A stretch of 45,728 nt of DNA from Methylobacterium amylolyticum. Its GTDB lineage: Bacteria > Pseudomonadota > Alphaproteobacteria > Rhizobiales > Beijerinckiaceae. The notes beneath the pieces were generated by a model. The model was not told the origin of the DNA and did not search any database. It worked only from the letters and a program-made list of their open reading frames with translations. Positions 35,328 through 43,634 of this stretch are shown here, piece by piece. The number at the start of each line of letters is the position of its first letter. Within the stretch, counting starts at the first letter, position 1. The stretch is taken from assembly GCF_030700245.1 (NCBI RefSeq), contig NZ_JAUYZI010000047.1, positions 1 to 45,728 of the forward strand, in the 5' to 3' direction. A program made the translations under genes and the position numbers.

Positions 35328-35957
35328 ATGAAAAGTATCGCAGATAAGCTTCTTAATCATTATTCTGAAGCTTTTGAAAAGTACGGGCCGACGAGCGAAG
35401 GCGTTGACTGGGGGAGCGATGCCAATAAACTTATGACGCGATATCAAAACATGATAAACGTTATCCGGTTCGCAGAATATGATCGGCCTAGTCTACTGGA
35501 CGTTGGATGCGGCTATGGCGGTCTGTTGGACTTTATTAAAGAGCGTAAGCTTGATATTATATATACGGGCATTGATGGCGCACAAAACATGATACGATGG
35601 GCAAAGTCCCATCATGCGTCTAATCATGGGACCTTTATTTCGTCCGAATTCATGGACTTTTCGCCTGAGGCATGTTTTGATTATGTTGTTTGTAATGGGA
35701 TATTGACGCAGAAGCTAGATGTCACCAATTTAGACATGGACATATACGCAGCTAAGTTGATCAAGAGAATGTTTCAAACTTGCAATATAGGCGTTGCTTT
35801 TAACATAATGACCACAAAATCTAATTACTACTCTAAGAATTTGTACTATAGGAGTCCTGTTGAGATACTAGCTTGGTGTTTAAGCGAAGTCACTGGCAAC
35901 ATTAAGATTGACCACTCTTATGGTATGTACGAGTACACAGTTTATCTGTATAAATAA
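35328..35957 (+). CDS. Class I SAM-dependent methyltransferase
   Basis: A 209-residue Rossmann methyltransferase with motif I SLLDVGCGYGGLLDF (55-69), motif II YTGIDGAQNMI and the post-motif block CFDYVVCNGILTQ. It methylates a small molecule or sugar using SAM; substrate unknown. It has an AT-rich composition like its neighbours. The ATG follows a GAGAGG sequence. The next gene lies about 100 bases downstream on the same strand. Confidence 0.87.
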   Translation: MKSIADKLLNHYSEAFEKYGPTSEGVDWGSDANKLMTRYQNMINVIRFAEYDRPSLLDVGCGYGGLLDFIKERKLDIIYTGIDGAQNMIRWAKSHHASNHGTFISSEFMDFSPEACFDYVVCNGILTQKLDVTNLDMDIYAAKLIKRMFQTCNIGVAFNIMTTKSNYYSKNLYYRSPVEILAWCLSEVTGNIKIDHSYGMYEYTVYLYK

Positions 35958-36054
35958 TGGTTCATCGACGGTATGCGCGCCATTTATGGCGATCTTATAA
36001 CGAGTTTAACACTAGAACGAAAATGGCTTCAGCGTCGGGATAAGAGGAATGAAG

Positions 36055-36705
36055 ATGAAAAGCTTGATTATCTACGGTACCGGCGCTATTGCAGAGGTAG
36101 CAGAGTTTTATTTTCGGCGAGATAGTGAACGTCAGATCGCTGCGTTTACGAACGCTGGAGAGTACATTTCTCAAGATCGATTTCTTGACCACGCCGTATA
36201 TCCCTTCGAGACTATTGAGAAACTTTTTCCTCCCGAAGAGTTCGATATTTTTATTGCAATTGGCTACAAAAAGACAAATCAACTTAGACGTTCGCGTTTT
36301 CTTGAGGCAAAAGCAAAAGGTTACAGCTGCGCATCATATATAAGCACGAAAGCGTCTTATTTCGGAAACAGCTACGGGGAAAACTGCTTAGTTCTCGAAA
36401 ATAATGTAATTCAGCCGTATGTAACGCTAGGAAACAATGTTTTTCTTTGGTCGGGGAATCATGTTGGACATCACAGCAAGATTTGCGATCATTCCTTTGT
36501 GAGTTCTCATGTGGTAATTTCTGGTAATTGCATCATTGGCCAGTGCGCCTTCCTTGGGGTCAATGCGACACTGCGGGATAATATAGTGCTAGGTGATTAT
36601 TGTGTCATCTCTCCCGGCGCTGTTGTCATGGAGAACTGTCAGGACAGGTCGGTTGTGACCGCGCCGAAATCAGAGGTCCGTTTGATAAAGAGGGACGTAA
36701 TATAA
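36055..36705 (+). CDS. NeuD/PglD-like sugar O/N-acyltransferase
   Basis: A 216-residue two-part enzyme. The N-terminal PglD-type Rossmann part reads LIIYGTGAIAEVAEFYF and FDIFIAIGYKKTNQLR. The C-terminal left-handed beta helix carries hexapeptide turns (NCLVLENNVIQPYVTLGNNV, LWSGNHVGHHSKI with the catalytic-type His, then FLGVNATLRDNIVLGDY). Family members transfer an acyl group, usually acetyl, to amino sugars such as sialic acid or bacillosamine precursors. Together with the DegT aminotransferase at 43.6 kb it would complete an N-acyl amino sugar pathway. The second ATG (36055) is chosen because AAGAGG lies seven bases before it; 36049 is the alternative. Confidence 0.87.
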   Translation: MKSLIIYGTGAIAEVAEFYFRRDSERQIAAFTNAGEYISQDRFLDHAVYPFETIEKLFPPEEFDIFIAIGYKKTNQLRRSRFLEAKAKGYSCASYISTKASYFGNSYGENCLVLENNVIQPYVTLGNNVFLWSGNHVGHHSKICDHSFVSSHVVISGNCIIGQCAFLGVNATLRDNIVLGDYCVISPGAVVMENCQDRSVVTAPKSEVRLIKRDVI

Positions 36706-36849
36706 TTGTATTTCGAAGCGATCATTGGTTTAATTTGAAGGTGTTTCTATGTCAAGTTTTTTATTTTTGGGATTGTTTCAATTGTAGATCTATTTTTGAC
36801 AAGTCTGCCTATCAGGCAAATGGTACCTGAAGAATGCGAGGTCGCAGTG

Positions 36850-37584
36850 ATGCAGAACAAGATTGTTGTATTGCAACCGTTGTTCTTGCCCTGGATTGGC
36901 GTATTCGAGCAGATCAAGATGGCGGACATATATGTTCATTATGACGATGTGCAGCTCCCATTCGGCCGGAGTTTTACAAATAGAGTTCAATTGAAGACTG
37001 GGCCCTCTACATCTTGGCTAACGGCACCAATTGAAAGGCAGTATGCAAATGTGCTGATAAAACAGGTAAAATTTGCAGAAGAAAGATGGAGAACTAAACA
37101 TCTCGAGCGCATTCGACACATCTATTCGAAGGCGAGGTATTTTGATACTATGTTTGAGCTCGTCCGTGAGATTTATCACTATGATACGAGCTGCTTGGCA
37201 GATTTCAATATAAATGCTTTAGAGTTTCTTGCGCGATGGCTTAAATTGAATCCTCGTTTCATTCGTTCTTCAGAGATCGGGCTTGAAGGTTCTGGAACAG
37301 AACGACTCCTTAAGATTTGCATGGCGCTCGGTGGATCTACATATATTACGGGGCATGGGGCGGCGAATTATCTTGATCATAGTAGATTCGACGAACATCA
37401 TGTACAAGTCGAGTATATAAACTACAAGAAGATCTCATATGCTCAGTTAGCTGGTGATTTTACGCCATATGTTTCGATAATTGATGCGATTGCCAATCTC
37501 GGGGAAGGTGTAAGCAGTTTGCTTTGTTCAGAGACCATGAGTTGGAAGGATTTTACAAGCGGCCGGTCCCTCTTCGGCTTATGA
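36850..37584 (+). CDS. WbqC-family protein
   Basis: A 244-residue WbqC-like protein. VVLQPLFLPWIGVFEQIKMA opens it, followed by DIYVHYDDVQLPFGRSFTNR, WLTAPIERQ and TYITGHGAANYLD. This is the family pattern of a conserved QPxYLPW start, a DDVQ block and a late GxGA block. WbqC genes lie in many O-antigen loci and their reaction is not firmly known; a role in amino-sugar modification has been proposed from context. The start at 36850 is chosen because homologues begin close to the VVLQP strand; 18 more codons are open upstream. It ends the plus-strand glycan run, right before IS debris. Confidence 0.88.
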   Translation: MQNKIVVLQPLFLPWIGVFEQIKMADIYVHYDDVQLPFGRSFTNRVQLKTGPSTSWLTAPIERQYANVLIKQVKFAEERWRTKHLERIRHIYSKARYFDTMFELVREIYHYDTSCLADFNINALEFLARWLKLNPRFIRSSEIGLEGSGTERLLKICMALGGSTYITGHGAANYLDHSRFDEHHVQVEYINYKKISYAQLAGDFTPYVSIIDAIANLGEGVSSLLCSETMSWKDFTSGRSLFGL

Positions 37585-37672
37585 CGGGATCACGGATGGG
37601 TTGGGGGCCGCAGCCTCCTGCAGGAGGCCACTGCGACGTTTCTCGCGCAGCCGGTAGCTGCGGCTCGATGGC

Positions 37673-38143
37673 TTGGCGGACTGGCTGGCCGAGCGCTTCC
37701 GGCGGCATGCGGGCAACGCCGACGTCGTGCGCCAGGATCTAGCTGCCGAGAAGAGCGTCCACGTCAGCCTGCGCACGGTCGAGCGGGCGGTGGCGCCGCT
37801 GCGGCGGGACTCGGTGATCGCCGCGCGGGCGAGCGTCCGGTTCGAGACGCGGCCGGGCGAGCAGATGCAGATCGACTTCGGCGAGCGACGGGTCGAGATC
37901 GGCGGCGTGCCGACCCGGGTGTCGCTGTTTGTGGTCACGCTCGGTTACTCCCGCCGCCTGCACGTGCGCGCCTTTGGCCACGAGCGGCAGGCGGACTGGT
38001 TCGCCGGGCTGGAGAGCGCGTTCCAGGCCTTCGGCAGCGTACCGCGCGAGGTGCTGCTCGACAACGCCCGCGCCCTGCGCCGCCCCGGGGTCAACCTGAT
38101 GGTGCTCTGGGCGGAGTACCGGGAGGCCCATCCGGAGGGCTAA
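37673..38143 (+). pseudogene. IS21-family transposase (IstA-type) fragment
   Basis: An open frame holds the middle of an IS21 transposase: SLRTVERAVAPLRRD, RFETRPGEQMQIDFGERRVE with the first catalytic Asp, VSLFVVTLGYSRRLHVRAFG, HERQADWFAGLESAFQAFG and VPREVLLDNARALRRPG with the second Asp. It then ends abruptly. The HTH N-terminus and the last third with the catalytic Glu are missing, and no IstB ATPase gene is present. It starts within 100 bases of the WbqC stop. Confidence 0.82.
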
Positions 38144-38145
38144 GG

Positions 38146-38265
38146 CTGCCGCACTTCATCGAAGAAGTCTATAACACCCGCCGCCAGCACTCCGCGCTCG
38201 GTTATCTGAGCCCCGTGCAGTTCGAGGAGCAGCAGCCCCGGCAGACGGTCAAAACCGCCGCCTGA
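38146..38265 (+). pseudogene. IS3-family orfB C-terminal tail
   Basis: Forty codons read LPHFIEEVYNTRRQHSALGY, then LSPVQFEEQQPRQTVKTAA and a stop, the standard end of an IS3 integrase ORF. It directly abuts the IS21 fragment, so two broken elements are fused here. The 38266-38451 part holds the end of that IS3 and nothing else that I recognise. Confidence 0.82.
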
Positions 38266-38451
38266 TCCTACCCACCTCAGGGGCCCTCTCCACCAATGGG
38301 GTCAAATCTTCACTTCGCTTGACACCTGGCACAGGCCAGCCGCTCAGCCCGGTGATACGCCATCAGCGCTTCCGGTCTCGCCCTCTCAAAGCAGCTTCAA
38401 GCCTCGTTACTCGAACGGGCCCCTAGAGGTCGAACGGCCCATAAGCGGGCC

Positions 38452-39871
38452 GTAATTACTCACGGGGTGGATTGGTCGGCGGCTGAACGCCCACCGCTGC
38501 GCGGCTTGCCGGGACGAGCTTGCCTCTTGCGCGGGTCGGATTTCGCTGATTCCGTCGCGGGATGGGCCGAAGCGAACTGGAACGGCTGAGCCGCGAGGAG
38601 CTGATCGAGTTGGTGCTGCGGCTGCAGCGGCCAGAGAAGACCTCGCGCACGTCGTCCAAGCCGCCTGCGAGCGATCGCAAGGAGCAGCGCGCGCAGTCCA
38701 AGCCCGGCGGCGCCAAGCCCGGTCACGAGGGTCACAGCCGGGTGCTGAGCGCCGATCCCGCTATGATCGTCGAGCATCGTCCTGAGGCGTGCACGTGCTG
38801 CGGTCGCCGCTTGCACGCCGCTCTTCCGGCAGTGATCGTCAGCGTCTCTGAACAAATCGAGCTGCCCGCGGTGGCGCCGATCGTGACGCAGCACCAGCGT
38901 CTGGCGGTTCGGTGCCCGAGCTGCGGCGAGCAGGGCGTCGCACCTGTGCCGGAGGCGGCGCGCGGCACGCCTTTCGGCCCACGGCTGCACGCGGTGGCGA
39001 CGGACCTGAAGACCTTTCAGGCCTTGTCCTACGAGCGGCTGCAGGCGGCGCTCTCCGACCTGTTCGGCCTGACGCTCAGCCAGGGCGGGTTGATGAACCT
39101 GCTCCGCCGCGCGCAGGGCCGCTTCCGTCCGGGTCGCGACGCGGCCGTCGCGGCCCTGCGCCGGGCTGAGGTCGTCGCCTGCGACGAGACCGGCGTGCGC
39201 ATCGAAGGCTCGAACGCCTACCACTGGATCTTCCACTCGGCGCAAGCCGTGGTGCACACGGCCTCGCCGACGCGCGGCGCCGTCGTGGTGCGGGAGATGA
39301 TGGACGGGCATCGGCCCGCGGTGTGGATCTCCGACCGCTACACGGCCCAACAAGGCCACGCGGATGAGCACCAGACCTGCCTGGCGCATCTGGCCCGCGA
39401 TGTCGCCTACGTCGTCGAGGTCAGCGACGATCCCGTCCCCTGGCGCCTGCAACTCTGGCTGGGAAGCGTGTTCGCCCTGGCCGAGCGCGTCACCGATCTG
39501 GCCGTCTCGACCTTGGCCGCCAAGCGCCGGAGCCTGGATCGGCAACTCGGCGCCATCCTGACCACGCCGAGCCGCTGTGACCTGACCCGCGATCTGCAGG
39601 CTAAGATTAGCCGCGCGCGCGATCAGCTCCTGGTCTTCCTCGCCTATCCCGGAAAGGTCGAGCCCACGAACAACGGCTCCGAGCGGCTGCTTCGTCCGGC
39701 TGTCGTCCAGCGGAAGGTGACCAACGGATACCGCGCCATGTGGGCGGCTGAGGGCGAGGCCGCCATCCGCACCGTCGTCGACACCGCCCGCCTCACAGGC
39801 AGCAGCCCCTTCAGCACCGTCCTCAAAACCATCGGTGCCTGAACCCTGCCATCACAGGCCTGGGTAATTAC
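38452..39871 (+). mobile_element. Complete single-ORF IS66-family element
   Basis: A 1420-base element. Both ends carry GTAATTAC, which is itself palindromic (38452-38459 and 39864-39871); the left continues CTCACGG and the right, inverted, CCAGGCC. Just outside are AGCGGGCC (38444-38451) and AGCGGGAA (39872-39879), six of eight bases alike, which fits the 8-base target duplication known for IS66 after some mutation. It has one transposase ORF and no tnpA/tnpB, as in the short ISBst12-like branch. Confidence 0.75.
38562..39842 (+). CDS. IS66-family transposase
   Basis: A 426-residue DDE transposase. The order is an N-terminal leucine-rich helix (LERLSREELIELVLRLQ), a basic linker (TSSKPPASDRK, KPGGAKPGHEGH), a zinc finger with CTCCGRR (77-83) and CPSCG (118-122), then the catalytic core: Asp208 in ACDETGV, Asp258 in ISDRY and a late Glu in NNGSER. 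The ending ANGYR-like block (VTNGYRAMWAAEGEAA) and a short mini-exon-like tail (GSSPFSTVLKTIGA) are complete. It appears intact and is the likely parent type of the remnant at 25.0-25.5 kb, although the two have diverged. Confidence 0.93.
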   Translation: MGRSELERLSREELIELVLRLQRPEKTSRTSSKPPASDRKEQRAQSKPGGAKPGHEGHSRVLSADPAMIVEHRPEACTCCGRRLHAALPAVIVSVSEQIELPAVAPIVTQHQRLAVRCPSCGEQGVAPVPEAARGTPFGPRLHAVATDLKTFQALSYERLQAALSDLFGLTLSQGGLMNLLRRAQGRFRPGRDAAVAALRRAEVVACDETGVRIEGSNAYHWIFHSAQAVVHTASPTRGAVVVREMMDGHRPAVWISDRYTAQQGHADEHQTCLAHLARDVAYVVEVSDDPVPWRLQLWLGSVFALAERVTDLAVSTLAAKRRSLDRQLGAILTTPSRCDLTRDLQAKISRARDQLLVFLAYPGKVEPTNNGSERLLRPAVVQRKVTNGYRAMWAAEGEAAIRTVVDTARLTGSSPFSTVLKTIGA

Positions 39872-40074
39872 AGCGGGAAGCCTTCCGGCGAGCGCTGAAA
39901 GCGGCGTCAAGCCCGATCCCTGCTACTCGTGGGGGCGTCTAAGGCCTGGGCTGAAAAGGTCCTGCCGCAGATCTCGCGCGGCTTTGATCCGGACCCGGGC
40001 TGGTAGTCGCGGCAAGGCCCTAAAACGGCCCAAACACGGTGCAGGACCGGGTAAGCACGAGCATTTTGGAAACC

Positions 40075-41280
40075 CTATACGTCAGTCATCAGATAGTAAC
40101 ACAACTCATTATATGCTGTCGTAAACACGGGAAGATCAGCCGCCCAACTAGCAGAAGGATGTAAATCTAACCTGCGCCCGAAGCCTGTGTCATCAAACAC
40201 CTTGCGTTCCAACGTTCGAACAGTCTTGTTGATCTGACTTAATTTTTTACGTTCGGATATACTCTGGAGCCTGCCCATAAGAGATTCAATGCGACCCATT
40301 ACCCCGCCCCTTTCACTCTGGGATCGTAACGCTTGGAAAATGTCCGAATGGAATCTGTACCCGTCATTCGGCCAAAGCTGTTCTAGGCGGGTATAATGGT
40401 AGTGCTCCGAGAAGCCGCTCGCGAAGTACGAAGCATGGGATATATCACATACCCTAAAAAACTCATCGCGATCAAATTCGCCATCAATGACGTTTAACTT
40501 ATAGTATCTCCACAGCGCATGGCGATAGATCGCATATTGACTGAAAACTTCCGCGGGGTTATCTGAAAACCAAAAAAAAGTTTGCCACTTCCTTCTTGAT
40601 GGGTCGGCTGGAGGTCCAGATCTTCGGGCATAGAAATATTTCGGGAACCGCTTTGTTTTACCAGCAATAACTAGCGCACAAGACTGGAAAAGCTCCTGGA
40701 AAGCGTCGCCATCTAAACGTGCACTCTCTTCAATGACAGTTCGGAGATCAATTGTACGGCACACGCCATAGAAGACAGCTTCGTAATGGCGAAGAAACTG
40801 GAACAGCCGCGCACCGGGATGTGAAGCTTCGATCCCCGCTCCACCGTATTCATTAAATATTGAAATATTCTCATCCGAAAGTGTGAAATTCATGTAAAGC
40901 CCGTGCGCGACTGAGTAAGATGCGTCGCTCAACAGAAATTCTCTTGCCTCCAACAGGCCGTCAAAAAATAATAGATCGTCGTCTGCACAGAAAGAGACCG
41001 TAGAAGTTGTGACCTTTCTTATACCCATAACTATTTTCACGATAGGATCTAAGCTCGGATCATATACATTATAGCATATTTGGTTCTTGTGAGGACCAAC
41101 AACGGAAGAATTTAGGGCTACGACGTCAGATCTGCTTGAGTCCAGGACTAAAACCCTGACTGTCGTAGACTTTCGAACGATGTAATTAACTAATGACCGG
41201 AATAGTTCTGGCCGATTATAGGTCGCTATAATAATAGTGTGATCAAGTAAATTCTCGTCATAATCATGTTTTATCATCAT
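40075..41280 (-). CDS. TIGR00180-family glycosyltransferase
   Basis: A 401-residue protein of the TIGR00180 glycosyltransferase-like group. HTIIIATYNRPELFRSLVNY (14-33) opens a GT-A fold, VRVLVLDSSRSD follows, and FCADDDLLFFDGLLEAREFL (97-116) gives the metal-binding DDD. SYSVAHGLYMNF is also typical. The family is related to GT2 enzymes and occurs in polysaccharide loci. The C-terminal 130 residues are charged and partly helical (RIESLMGRLQSISERKKLSQ), perhaps for partner binding. Two ATGs are adjacent; GGGAC lies upstream. It is AT-rich and follows the beta-propeller gene on the same strand after 129 bases. Confidence 0.83.
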   Translation of the reverse strand: MMIKHDYDENLLDHTIIIATYNRPELFRSLVNYIVRKSTTVRVLVLDSSRSDVVALNSSVVGPHKNQICYNVYDPSLDPIVKIVMGIRKVTTSTVSFCADDDLLFFDGLLEAREFLLSDASYSVAHGLYMNFTLSDENISIFNEYGGAGIEASHPGARLFQFLRHYEAVFYGVCRTIDLRTVIEESARLDGDAFQELFQSCALVIAGKTKRFPKYFYARRSGPPADPSRRKWQTFFWFSDNPAEVFSQYAIYRHALWRYYKLNVIDGEFDRDEFFRVCDISHASYFASGFSEHYHYTRLEQLWPNDGYRFHSDIFQALRSQSERGGVMGRIESLMGRLQSISERKKLSQINKTVRTLERKVFDDTGFGRRLDLHPSASWAADLPVFTTAYNELCYYLMTDV

Positions 41281-41409
41281 AAGTCCCGCTAGGCGCGTCG
41301 ATGATGGGAGCCGAAACTCAATTGAAAGTCATCTCAATAGCAGCTAAATGCTGTTGTCGGCAAGCGTGATATACAATCATTAAAATGATAAAATAGCTTC
41401 CAGCCAATG

Positions 41410-42339
41410 TTAATCATTATTCAGTATTGCATATCCAATGCCGCCAACCCCAACATGGTTTCCGCTGTAAATCATGAAATCGCGCCCTTTGTATTTATAA
41501 AACCCGGGATAACAAACCATTTCAGAGTCCCAACCTGAATCAGACCTAATAAGAGTGACCTCTTCATCACATCTTATCCACTTATAGCCGTCCGCCGACC
41601 GGGCCATGCCGATAACGTAGTTTTTCGAGACACGATCCTTGCAACCACGCGTCGAATACCACATCGTGTAGCCGTCTGGTGTTTTACTGACCCATGGCGC
41701 CGAAATCACCTCGCCGTCGTAAGCATATCGAATGCAGGGCTCTGTCGAGACTTGCCACCTAACGCCATCATGCGATTCAGCATGAAATACGGTGTATAGA
41801 GGCTCCGGATTCCCTTCTGGGAATTTCCAGCCCGTGCCAGAGCAATACCACATTCGATAACGATCACCTTCTTTGATTACGAATGGATTTGCTGCCATAA
41901 AAGGATGATAGATGTCCTGCGCGACTATAGGACCCTTGAAAACTCTTTCGAAAGTGTCGGCCGCTTTATTCCACTTTATCATTCCAATAGAAACTTCAAA
42001 GCTTACTTCACGGCGACGCTTCCACCCGCCGTAATAGAACATTACATCTTCTCCGTAGTCAACATAGCTACCGAAGACAACGCCCGAGTCATCAAATGTG
42101 CCCTTTTCGCCAAGGTCGACGAGGGGTACCTCCGGCATGGCGATGATAGTTCTAGGGTCACCCGGTTCAACGTCAATAAAAGTCGGAAGCATCGTATTTG
42201 TGTTGTCGCGCGATGCAAAGAAAATTCGTAACTTAGAGTCGTCGATGAGATAAGGTATTGGCCTTGTTACGTGACTTTTAAAGAACCCGAATCCCGAAAC
42301 ATTGTAGATAAAACCCCTCTTTACCCAATGCTGCTGCAT
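41410..42339 (-). CDS. Five-bladed beta-propeller glycosidase-like protein
   Basis: A 309-residue protein with blade-type repeats: RIFFASRDNTNTMLPTFIDV, GTFDDSGVVFGSYVDYGEDV, MFYYGGWKRRREVSFEVSIG, YRMWYCSGTGWKFPEG, GYTMWYSTRGCKDRVSKNYV and a final MVCYPGFYKYKGRDFMIYSG. This matches the GH43/GH32/GH130-like propeller fold. Acidic residues in the funnel (Asp in FDDSG, Glu in WDSEMVCYP) could be catalytic. GH130 members are phosphorylases of mannosides, but the assignment is not certain. It has no signal peptide, so it acts in the cytoplasm, which is unusual for a degrading enzyme. The upstream methyltransferase gene ends two bases before its start. Confidence 0.7.
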   Translation of the reverse strand: MQQHWVKRGFIYNVSGFGFFKSHVTRPIPYLIDDSKLRIFFASRDNTNTMLPTFIDVEPGDPRTIIAMPEVPLVDLGEKGTFDDSGVVFGSYVDYGEDVMFYYGGWKRRREVSFEVSIGMIKWNKAADTFERVFKGPIVAQDIYHPFMAANPFVIKEGDRYRMWYCSGTGWKFPEGNPEPLYTVFHAESHDGVRWQVSTEPCIRYAYDGEVISAPWVSKTPDGYTMWYSTRGCKDRVSKNYVIGMARSADGYKWIRCDEEVTLIRSDSGWDSEMVCYPGFYKYKGRDFMIYSGNHVGVGGIGYAILNND

Positions 42340-42341
42340 AG

Positions 42342-43118
42342 CTAACCCCGATCGGAATGTTGAACTAAATGGCCGTCGAATTTCTTCCTTAAATAGCCGC
42401 CCGTAGAGCTGGAAAGGATCATTTTTCCGTTTAGTTCTTCGTCGAGCTCAAAATCATCATGCTCATTTAGATAATCATGAAGTGCCGAAAGCGGCTCGTC
42501 ACCCTTATACCAAATCTTCGAACGCTCTTTTGGGATTTCATCTGCTGTCATTCTGCCCAGCATCGTGTCAGCGACAATCATATATTGGCCCGGGCTGACA
42601 AGTTTTCCGTACAAATCCAATTCTTTCCTTACGTGATCGTAAGAATGGTCAGAGTCAAGAACTACCATTACTGAACTACCAGACGGTATTAAATTCATGA
42701 CTTGCTCATATAAATTATCGGCTATCGACGATCCCTCCAATAACGTTACCCGCTTCGAGAAAATATTGTCTTCAATTGAACGTCTATTGTGCTGCCTAAT
42801 ATCAATGTCGATGCCAATGACACGGCCGTTCCCTATCAACTCAAGCAGCGACGCGAAAAAAATGATCGAACCCCCTCGCGCCACACCGGTTTCAATAATC
42901 ACATCCGGTCGCCTGTCCCAAACCACCTCCTGCATGGCTAATACATCGGATGGGAGTTGTATTATCGGCACTCCAAGCCACTTCCACAGGTAAGAGTATC
43001 GATACTTGTCTGCTAAAGCCAACAGTTTTGTAGACTCGCGAAATAAGGCCTCATCTTTTCCCATGTCAATAGAACTGGTACGCCTTTGTTCGTCGAAAAT
43101 CTTTCGGTCGTCGCTCAC
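42342..43118 (-). CDS. CmcI/cephalosporin hydroxylase-family methyltransferase
   Basis: A 258-residue protein of the CmcI family, which includes rhamnosyl O-methyltransferases of surface glycolipids. LWKWLGVPIIQLPSDVLAMQ precedes the SAM site DVIIETGVARGGSIIFFASL (72-91), then VIGIDIDIRQHNR, VMVVLDSDHSYDHVRKELDL and GQYMIVADT, the last group being the metal-binding block. In this family DSDHS corresponds to the Asp/His metal ligands. O-methylation of a sugar is the likely role. Only two bases separate it from the propeller gene, so they are co-transcribed. Confidence 0.88.
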   Translation of the reverse strand: MSDDRKIFDEQRRTSSIDMGKDEALFRESTKLLALADKYRYSYLWKWLGVPIIQLPSDVLAMQEVVWDRRPDVIIETGVARGGSIIFFASLLELIGNGRVIGIDIDIRQHNRRSIEDNIFSKRVTLLEGSSIADNLYEQVMNLIPSGSSVMVVLDSDHSYDHVRKELDLYGKLVSPGQYMIVADTMLGRMTADEIPKERSKIWYKGDEPLSALHDYLNEHDDFELDEELNGKMILSSSTGGYLRKKFDGHLVQHSDRG

Positions 43119-43634
43119 CAGATGCTCCTTTGCGATTCATGCGTTGTTAAAGCAGACTTGCGCCATTGAATTTACTAGCAATGGGTGAACTACCGTGATC
43201 ACGCCTCATAATCATTGATCAACCTGTGTTAGATATGCCCTATCTTTAAATCGAACTATGTTCGGCCATGCGAATCTGGGATGCAGTGAAATATCTCAAT
43301 TTTTCTTCTGGTTTTCAACCCGTTTGATGTAAACCGATTTTCCATTAAGCCAAAAACTTGTATTTGAAATTTTACACTATCGGCAGACGGTGGAGGCATC
43401 TCTTGATGAATCCTTGTTGCGGCCACTGTGAATTTTATAGATCACAATCATATGAAAATTATATCATGTATACATAAATTCATGAGATGGTTTATTGGTA
43501 CACTTTGCTATGGGCAAATTGAGAATCCTTCATAATTTGTCCAACATTGTTAAGATAGCTCGTAGAACACGACATATCGCCATTCTATTCTTTGTTTGGA
43601 AAATAGAGCTTCATATGATTGGTAATCGAACTTC
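43119..43634. other. Stretch without a supported gene
   Basis: An AT-rich 516-base gap between two minus-strand genes. It probably contains the promoter of the CmcI-like operon. There are many short AT tracts but no open frame with conserved features. Confidence 0.45.

Noticed and set aside
38460..39545. 361-codon minus-strand frame
   Set aside because: It is the antisense shadow of the intact IS66 transposase.
39899..39964. Short plus-strand end reading KAWAEKVLPQISRGFDPDPGW and a stop
   Set aside because: It recalls the GFDxNPG tail of phage minor head proteins, but only about 20 codons are present and no neighbour supports it.
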